Source of the DNA: Pseudooceanicola sp.
GTDB taxonomy: Bacteria; Pseudomonadota; Alphaproteobacteria; Rhodobacterales; Rhodobacteraceae
Assembly: GCF_029213205.1 (NCBI RefSeq)
Contig: NZ_JARGNH010000001.1
Location: 186,001-250,000 of the forward strand
Direction: 5' to 3'
Length of the DNA stretch: 64,000 nt
The first letter of the stretch is position 1. Every line of letters begins with the position of its first letter. The notes beneath the pieces are model-generated. The model was not told the origin of the DNA and searched no databases. It worked only from the letters and a program-made list of their open reading frames with translations. Below are positions 58,713 through 64,000 of this stretch, one piece after another. The position numbers and the translations under genes were made by a program.

Positions 58713-59960
58713 ATGACCCAGGAAATCAAACGCCGCCGGGTGTTTTACATCCCCGGCTATGACCCGATCCATCCACGCCGCTACCGCGAACTTTACCGCA
58801 AGGAGGGCGCAGAGCAGGCGGCGATTTCCGGTTACCAGATCGGGCTGAAGCCGAAACAGGGCCAGGGGCCCTATGGCTGGCATGTCAGTGCTGACATCGA
58901 TGGTGCCGCGGTCGAGGCGGATGTCGAGGTGCTGGTCTGGTCCGATATCGTGCGTGACAGCATGGGTCATTCGATCCCGGCGACCTATCAGGCGCTGATC
59001 CGCACCGCCTGGGCCTATATCGCCACCGGGGTGTTGTGGCGGCTGATGCGGCTGCGCAAGGGGCCGGTGATCGCGGCGCTGTATCCCGTCGGGTTCTTGC
59101 TGCTGCAACTGGCGCTGGCGCTGGTGGCGGGCTGGGGCATCGGCGCGCTGGCCAATGCCGGGCTGGCCTGGGCGGGGGCCGGGATCGCCGCGCCCTGGGT
59201 CGGGATCGCCTTGGGGCTGGCGCTGGCCTGGGCCGTGCTGGGCTGGTTCAAGGCGCGGGACGGCAAGTTTTTCGCCTATTACCTGATGCATGATTATTCG
59301 TTCTCTGCCCGGCTGCGGGGCGCCAATCCGCCCGCGCTCGAGGCGCGGATGGCGGATTTTGGCAATGCGATTGCTGCGGCGTTGAACGAGGACTGCGACG
59401 AGGTGCTGGTGGTTGGCCATTCCTCGGGCGCGCATCTGGCGGTGTCGATCCTGGCCGACCTGATCCGCGCGGGCCGGGTGCCGACCGGTGGGGGTGCGCC
59501 GCAACTGGGGTTTCTGAGCCTCGGGCAGGTGGTGCCGATGGTGTCGTTCCTGCCGCGCGCCGAGCGGTTGCGCAGCGACCTGCGCTATCTGTCGGCGCGC
59601 GACGAGCTGGTCTGGGTCGATGTGACCGCACCCGGCGACGGCTGCGCCTTTGCGCTCTGCGATCCGGTTGCGGTCAGCGGCGTGGCCCCGCCCGACAAGC
59701 GCTGGCCGCTGGTGGTGTCGGCGGCCTTCACCCAGACGCTGAGTCCAGAGCGGTGGAAGGACCTGCGCTGGCGGTTCTTTCGGCTGCATTTCCAATATCT
59801 CTGCGCTTTCGACCGGGTCGGGGATTACGATTATTTCCGCATTACTGCCGGACCGATCAGCCTGAAGGCGCGCTATCAGGGCCGCAGCGCGTCCAAGAGC
59901 CGGATCGAGGCGGCGGTGTCGAAATACACCAGCCTGCGGTCAGAGGTGCCCGGTCGATGA
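58713..59960 (+). CDS. Membrane-associated alpha/beta-hydrolase-like protein
   Basis: 415 residues from ATG 58713 (AGGAGG 14 bases upstream). RRRVFYIPGYDPIHPRRYRE at the N-terminus, two hydrophobic stretches (VIAALYPVGFLLLQLALALV and GAGIAAPWVGIALGLALAWA, about 125-185), then VLVVGHSSGAHLAVSILADL, which carries a G-H-S-S-G nucleophile elbow of serine hydrolases. A catalytic Asp may be in DELVWVDVTAPGDG. I cannot assign a substrate; lipase/esterase activity on a lipid is plausible given the membrane spans. It ends 39 bases before the P450 gene, so the two are probably cotranscribed. Confidence 0.7.
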   Translation: MTQEIKRRRVFYIPGYDPIHPRRYRELYRKEGAEQAAISGYQIGLKPKQGQGPYGWHVSADIDGAAVEADVEVLVWSDIVRDSMGHSIPATYQALIRTAWAYIATGVLWRLMRLRKGPVIAALYPVGFLLLQLALALVAGWGIGALANAGLAWAGAGIAAPWVGIALGLALAWAVLGWFKARDGKFFAYYLMHDYSFSARLRGANPPALEARMADFGNAIAAALNEDCDEVLVVGHSSGAHLAVSILADLIRAGRVPTGGGAPQLGFLSLGQVVPMVSFLPRAERLRSDLRYLSARDELVWVDVTAPGDGCAFALCDPVAVSGVAPPDKRWPLVVSAAFTQTLSPERWKDLRWRFFRLHFQYLCAFDRVGDYDYFRITAGPISLKARYQGRSASKSRIEAAVSKYTSLRSEVPGR

Positions 59961-59999
59961 GCGCCAAAATGAGCACCGCGAGGGTAGGAGCGTGACGGC

Positions 60000-61370
60000 A
60001 TGACGGTGATCCTGCCTCCGAAGCCACCGGCGCGGCCCGAAAAGGTCAGCCTGCGCCGCTATGTCAAGCTGTTCCGCCAGGACCTTCTGTCGGCACAGCC
60101 GGCCAAGCTCTACCGCGCCTGGATGGCGGAATTCCGCACCCCGTTCTTTCGCTCCTACCTGATCAACCAGCCAGAGCTGGTGAAACGGGTGCTGAAGGAC
60201 CGTCCCGACGATTTCCCCAAGAGCAATCGGATCGGCGAAGGGCTGCGCCCGCTCTTGGGCAATTCGGTGTTCCTGACCAATGGCGAGACCTGGAAGCGGC
60301 AGCGCCGGATCATTGACCCCGCATTCGAGGGCGGACGGCTGCGCGATACCTTTCCGGCGATGTGGGCGGCGGCAGAGGCCTGTGTGGCCCGGCTGGCCGC
60401 GCGCACCGGTACGCCGATCGAGATCGAGGAAGAGACCAGCCATGCGGCGGCGGATGTGATCTTTCGCACCCTGTTTTCGATCCCGATCGAGCATGAGGTC
60501 GCCGGGGCGGTGTTCCACGAATTCCGGGTCTATCAGCGTAGCCAGCCGGTGCTGAACCTGGCCGCCTTCGTGCCGCTGCCGCGCTGGATGCCGCGATTTT
60601 TCCGCCGCGAAACCCGTGCCGCGGCGAAATCGATCCGGGCGCTGATCACCCGGCTGACCGCCGAACGGGCGGCGGCGATTGCCGATGGCAGCGCGCCGGA
60701 TGATCTGGCGACCAAGATCATGACCACAAGCGATCCGGTGACCGGGGCGGGCTTTGACACCGTCGAGATGGTCGATCAGGTGGCGATCTTTTTCCTGGCC
60801 GGGCATGAAACCAGCGCCTCGGCCCTGGCCTGGACGCTCTATCTGATGGCGCAGTTCCCGGAGTGGCAGGACAAGGTGGCGGCCGAGGCCACGGCGCTGG
60901 ACGCGGGGGCGGAATTTTCGGTGATGTCGCGCCTGCGCACCAGCCGCGATGTGTTCCGCGAGGCGCTGCGCCTCTACCCGCCGGTGCCGATGATGGTGCG
61001 CGAGGCCAGTTGTCCGGTGACGTTCCGTGAGCGCGCGGTCAGCAAGGGCGCCCAGGTGGTGCTGAGCCCCTGGCATCTGCACCGCCATGAGCGGCTGTGG
61101 GAACGGCCCGACGAATTCGACCCCGCCCGCTTTGCCAGCGAGAATGGCAAGACCTGCCTGCGCGACGCCTATATCCCGTTTTCGGCCGGGCCACGGGTCT
61201 GCACCGGCGCCGGATTCGCCATGGTCGAGGGGCCGTTGATCCTGTCGATGATCCTGCGCGCCTATCGGATTCTGCCGGTCGAGGGCAGGGTGCCGGTGCC
61301 GGTGGCGCATCTGACGGTGCGTTCGAAAGACGGGATCTGGCTGCGGCTGGAGCCACGCGACGACGCCTAG
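60000..61370 (+). CDS. Cytochrome P450
   Basis: A 456-residue heme monooxygenase, soluble type. I-helix oxygen-activation motif FFLAGHETSASALAW, K-helix ExxR in DVFREALRLYPPVPMMVREA, PERF-like region DEFDPARFAS, and heme-binding loop FSAGPRVCTGAGFAMVEG with ligand Cys401. The ordering and length are closest to the CYP4/CYP102-like fatty-acid hydroxylase type rather than short bacterial CYPs, but no redox partner gene lies next to it. The coupled hydrolase upstream may supply or process the substrate (inference). Confidence 0.93.
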   Translation: MTVILPPKPPARPEKVSLRRYVKLFRQDLLSAQPAKLYRAWMAEFRTPFFRSYLINQPELVKRVLKDRPDDFPKSNRIGEGLRPLLGNSVFLTNGETWKRQRRIIDPAFEGGRLRDTFPAMWAAAEACVARLAARTGTPIEIEEETSHAAADVIFRTLFSIPIEHEVAGAVFHEFRVYQRSQPVLNLAAFVPLPRWMPRFFRRETRAAAKSIRALITRLTAERAAAIADGSAPDDLATKIMTTSDPVTGAGFDTVEMVDQVAIFFLAGHETSASALAWTLYLMAQFPEWQDKVAAEATALDAGAEFSVMSRLRTSRDVFREALRLYPPVPMMVREASCPVTFRERAVSKGAQVVLSPWHLHRHERLWERPDEFDPARFASENGKTCLRDAYIPFSAGPRVCTGAGFAMVEGPLILSMILRAYRILPVEGRVPVPVAHLTVRSKDGIWLRLEPRDDA

Positions 61371-61381
61371 CGCAGGCCCGA

Positions 61382-61413
61382 GCCCCCCGAGAATATTTTT
61401 GGCAAGATGAAGC
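61382..61413 (+). repeat. Dispersed intergenic repeat, copy 7 (class A, short)
   Basis: GCCCCCCGA followed by core AATATTTTTGGCAAGATGAA (core 61391-61413); the hairpin part is reduced compared with the other copies. It lies 20 bases after the P450 stop. Confidence 0.8.
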
Positions 61414-61467
61414 GGCTGGCGGCAAGCAGGCGTTGACGGCGGCGCGGCGCAGGCTTAGCTGGCGCCC

Positions 61468-63300
61468 ATGGCGCGTGCTCCCCTTTTGCAATTGACTGAC
61501 GTATCGCTCACCTTCGGGGGGGATCCGGTGTTTGACGACCTGTCGCTGACGGTGCAGCCGGGCGACCGGGTGGCGCTGGTCGGGCGCAACGGATCAGGCA
61601 AATCGACCTTGATGAAGGTGATGGCCGGGCTGGTCGAGACCGATCGCGGCGCCCGGGTTCTGTCGCCCGGCACCACGGTCGGATATATGCAGCAGGAACC
61701 GGAGATGGAGGGCTTTGCCACGCTTGGCGATTTCGCCCTGTCCGAACTGGACGATTCCGAGGCCTGGCGGGTGGAGATGGCCGCCGAAGGGCTGAAGTTC
61801 GACGCCGCGCGCCCGGTGGCCACCGCCAGCGGCGGTGAGCGGCGGCGGGCGGCACTGGCAAAGCTCTGGGCCGAGGCGCCGGAGTTGATGCTGCTGGACG
61901 AGCCGACCAACCATCTGGACATCGAGGCGATCGGCTGGCTGGAGAGCCAGTTGGCCGAGACCCGCAAAGCCTTTGTGCTGATCAGCCATGACCGCGCCTT
62001 TCTGCGGGCCTTGAGCCGCGCCACCCTGTGGATCGACCGGGGCCAGGTGCGCCGGTCCGACGAGGGCTTTGAAGGGTTCGAGGCCTGGCGCGACAAGATC
62101 TGGGAGGACGAGGATCTCGCCCGTCACAAGCTGAATCGCAAGATCAAGGCCGAGGCCCGCTGGGCGGTCGAGGGCATCAGCGCCCGGCGCAAGCGCAACC
62201 AGGGCCGGGTGCGGCGGCTGGCGGACATGCGCGAAGACCGTGCGGCGCAGATCCGCCGCCAGGGCACCGCGGCGATGGCGCTGGCGGCCGGGACCAAGTC
62301 GGGGCGTAAGGTGATCGAGGCACAGGCGATTGCCAAAGCCTTTGACGGGCGCGAGATCCTGCGTGATTTCAGCCTCACCGTGATGCGCGGTGACCGGGTT
62401 GCATTTGTCGGGCCGAACGGGGTCGGCAAGACCACGCTGATCGGCATGCTGACCGGTGGCATCGCCCCGGACAGCGGCACCATCAAGCTGGGCACCAATC
62501 TGGACATTGCGATGTTCGATCAGTCGCGTGCTGCCCTGGTCCCCGATCAGACGCTCTGGGAGAACTTGGTGGGCGACCCCGAGATGCGGGTCAGCGGCCA
62601 GGCGGATCAGGTGATGGTGCGTGGTCAGCCCCGGCATGTGGTTGGCTATCTCAAGGACTTCCTGTTTGACGAGGCCCAGGCGCGGGCGCCGGTGCGCTCG
62701 CTCTCAGGCGGGGAAAAGGCACGGCTGTTGCTGGCCAAGCTGATGGCGCGGGAAAGCAATATGCTGGTGCTGGACGAGCCGACCAATGATCTGGACGTCG
62801 AGACCCTGGATCTGTTGCAGGAACTGCTCGACGATTATGACGGCACCGTGCTGCTGGTCAGCCACGACCGCGATTTCATCGACCGGGTCGCCGCCACCAC
62901 GGTGGCGATGGAGGGTGACGGGCAGGCGCTGGTCTATGCCGGTGGTTGGAGCGATTACCGCGCTCAGCGTGGGCAGGCCGATGTGGCGACCACCAGCAAG
63001 GGGGGCAAACCCGCCGCCGCGCCCCAGGCGAGTCGCAAGGCAGAGAAGAAGGCTGCCGGTCTCAGCTTTACCGAATCACATCGGCTGGCGGAACTGCCCG
63101 GGGTGATCGACCGGCTGAGCGCCGAGATCGCCAAGCTTGAGACTTATCTCTCTGCCCCGGATCGATTCTCGGCCGAACCGGTAAAATTCCGCAAGGCCAC
63201 CGAGGCGCTGAGCGAACGCCAGCAGGCGCTGCAAACCGCCGAGGGCGAGTGGCTGAGCCTTGCAGAAAAGGCCGAACAGGCGGATTCAGCCAGCCGGTAA
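61468..63300 (+). CDS. ABC-F family ATPase (Uup-like)
   Basis: 610 residues with two ABC domains and no membrane spans. First: VALVGRNGSGKSTLMKVMAG, signature ASGGERRRAALA, Walker B LMLLDEPTNHLDIEAI. Linker of about 85 residues with basic helices (KLNRKIKAEARWAVEG, RRKRNQGRVRRLADMREDR). Second: VAFVGPNGVGKTTLIGML, LSGGEKARLLLAKLM, MLVLDEPTNDLDVETLD. C-terminal coiled coil (about 520-610: ELPGVIDRLSAEIAKLETYL). ABC-F proteins act on ribosomes or, for Uup, on branched DNA intermediates; the C-terminal coiled coil fits the Uup group. Confidence 0.93.
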   Translation: MARAPLLQLTDVSLTFGGDPVFDDLSLTVQPGDRVALVGRNGSGKSTLMKVMAGLVETDRGARVLSPGTTVGYMQQEPEMEGFATLGDFALSELDDSEAWRVEMAAEGLKFDAARPVATASGGERRRAALAKLWAEAPELMLLDEPTNHLDIEAIGWLESQLAETRKAFVLISHDRAFLRALSRATLWIDRGQVRRSDEGFEGFEAWRDKIWEDEDLARHKLNRKIKAEARWAVEGISARRKRNQGRVRRLADMREDRAAQIRRQGTAAMALAAGTKSGRKVIEAQAIAKAFDGREILRDFSLTVMRGDRVAFVGPNGVGKTTLIGMLTGGIAPDSGTIKLGTNLDIAMFDQSRAALVPDQTLWENLVGDPEMRVSGQADQVMVRGQPRHVVGYLKDFLFDEAQARAPVRSLSGGEKARLLLAKLMARESNMLVLDEPTNDLDVETLDLLQELLDDYDGTVLLVSHDRDFIDRVAATTVAMEGDGQALVYAGGWSDYRAQRGQADVATTSKGGKPAAAPQASRKAEKKAAGLSFTESHRLAELPGVIDRLSAEIAKLETYLSAPDRFSAEPVKFRKATEALSERQQALQTAEGEWLSLAEKAEQADSASR

Positions 63301-63381
63301 ATCAACTTGCCGTTCGGTCAATTGGTGTATGGAAATTCCTTTCTGCCGGGTGCATATTTCCGGCAGGGAGGATTTCTGAAT

Positions 63382-64000
63382 ATGTCCGAAACAGCCAACA
63401 TGCCGTTGGACGGCATTCGGGTCATTGACCTGAGCCAAGTTTACCAAGGCCCTTATTGCACCCTGATGCTGGCCAAGGCCGGTGCCGATGTCATCAAGGT
63501 CGAACCCTTGCAGGGTGAACCGATCCGCATCCGCCAGGAGGTGTCGCGCGGATCTGCGGTGCCGTTTGCGATGCTGAACCAGCACAAGCGCGACATCACC
63601 CTCAATCTGAAAGCTGAAGAGGGCAAAGAGATCCTGCGCCGTCTGGTCGCGGATGCCGATGTGCTGGTCGAGAATTACGCCCCTGGGGTGATGGATCGGC
63701 TGGGCCTCGGCTATGAGGCGCTGCGCGAGATCAACCCCGGGCTGATCTATGCCTCTGGCACCGGCTATGGGCTGAGTGGGCCGGACCGCGACCGCCAGGC
63801 GATGGATATCACCGTGCAGGCGGCCTCGGGGATGATGAGTGTCACCGGGTTCCCGGATGGGCCGCCGGTCAAGGCGGGCCCGGCGGTGATTGATTTCATG
63901 AGCGGCACCCATCTCTATGCCGGGATTGTCACCGCGCTGTTTCACCGGGTGAAATCCGGCAAGGGCCAGCTGGTCGAGGTGGCGATGCAAGAGGTGGTCT
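63382..64000 (+). CDS. CaiB/BaiF family CoA-transferase, 5' part
   Basis: The gene runs off the window end; 206 codons are visible from ATG 63382, preceded by AGGGAGG. Class III CoA-transferase start: PLDGIRVIDLSQVYQGPYCT, LMLAKAGADVIKVEPLQGEP, HKRDITLNLKAEEGKEILRR, ADVLVENYAPGVMDRLGLGY, YASGTGYGLSGP. The conserved catalytic aspartate is D142 in AMDITVQAASG. These enzymes move CoA between carboxylic acids such as formate/oxalate, carnitine or itaconate/succinate; the substrate cannot be decided from this fragment. Confidence 0.92.
   Translation, partial: MSETANMPLDGIRVIDLSQVYQGPYCTLMLAKAGADVIKVEPLQGEPIRIRQEVSRGSAVPFAMLNQHKRDITLNLKAEEGKEILRRLVADADVLVENYAPGVMDRLGLGYEALREINPGLIYASGTGYGLSGPDRDRQAMDITVQAASGMMSVTGFPDGPPVKAGPAVIDFMSGTHLYAGIVTALFHRVKSGKGQLVEVAMQEVV

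Overview
The window looks like a chromosomal segment of a marine-type Rhodobacterales alphaproteobacterium (roseobacter / Rhodobacter relatives). The evidence is high-GC coding with strong third-position bias, 5-aminolevulinate synthase (hemA) behind an FNR/FnrL-type box, a LexA box of the alphaproteobacterial GAAC-N7-GAAC type upstream of uvrD, a TRAP transporter, a stand-alone corrinoid protein + homocysteine methyltransferase + DUF1638 set (split MetH), a DUF1476 gene divergent from purC, purS, and RNase E with a large acidic insert in its S1 domain. I cannot name the species.

Layout. 1-969: 3' end of priA. 1081-2105: three overlapping or abutting insertion-sequence remnants, then tRNA-Gly. 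2939-9058 (minus strand): TerC membrane protein, DUF2314 lipid/periplasmic-type protein translationally coupled to pyruvate carboxylase, and an alpha-hydroxy-acid oxidase whose frame is broken at a run of 19 Gs. 9111-12456: LexA box, uvrD/pcrA, FMN reductase, two tandem tRNA-Asp genes with a clear promoter. 12478-15654: sulfotransferase-like and glycosyltransferase genes (divergent), M20 peptidase. 15817-24036: FNR box, hemA, RodZ-like protein, ispG, two DsbA-like thiol oxidoreductases, aminotransferase, XRE regulator, small unknown protein. 24112-26713 (minus): ilvBN with promoter, leader peptide and transcription attenuator.

27456-38354 is a reductive pyrimidine-catabolism region: preT-preA (dihydropyrimidine dehydrogenase), a RutR-type TetR regulator, a near-perfect RutR operator, beta-ureidopropionase-type hydrolase, dihydropyrimidinase, a complete ABC importer (ATPase, two permeases, NMT1-type binding protein) and a small NTF2-fold protein. 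Next to it are a GntR regulator carrying an in-frame stop codon inside its DNA-binding domain, and a three-gene TRAP transporter with an internal terminator.

44020-48012 holds DUF1638, corrinoid protein, a PA0069-type radical SAM protein and a betaine/homocysteine methyltransferase family protein, which together resemble a split cobalamin-dependent methionine synthase. Then come DUF1476 / purC-purS-purQ, a DctB/DctD-like two-component pair in which the response regulator lacks the GAFTGA loop, rne, tusA-like, ccdA, an alpha/beta-hydrolase-like membrane protein plus cytochrome P450, an ABC-F ATPase and the start of a CaiB/BaiF CoA-transferase.

Across the window, seven copies of a short modular intergenic repeat (GC hairpin or hairpins followed by an AT-rich core) all point the same way on the + strand regardless of the direction of the neighbouring genes; this is the most unusual signal not explained by the genes. 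No CRISPR array, prophage or integron was seen.
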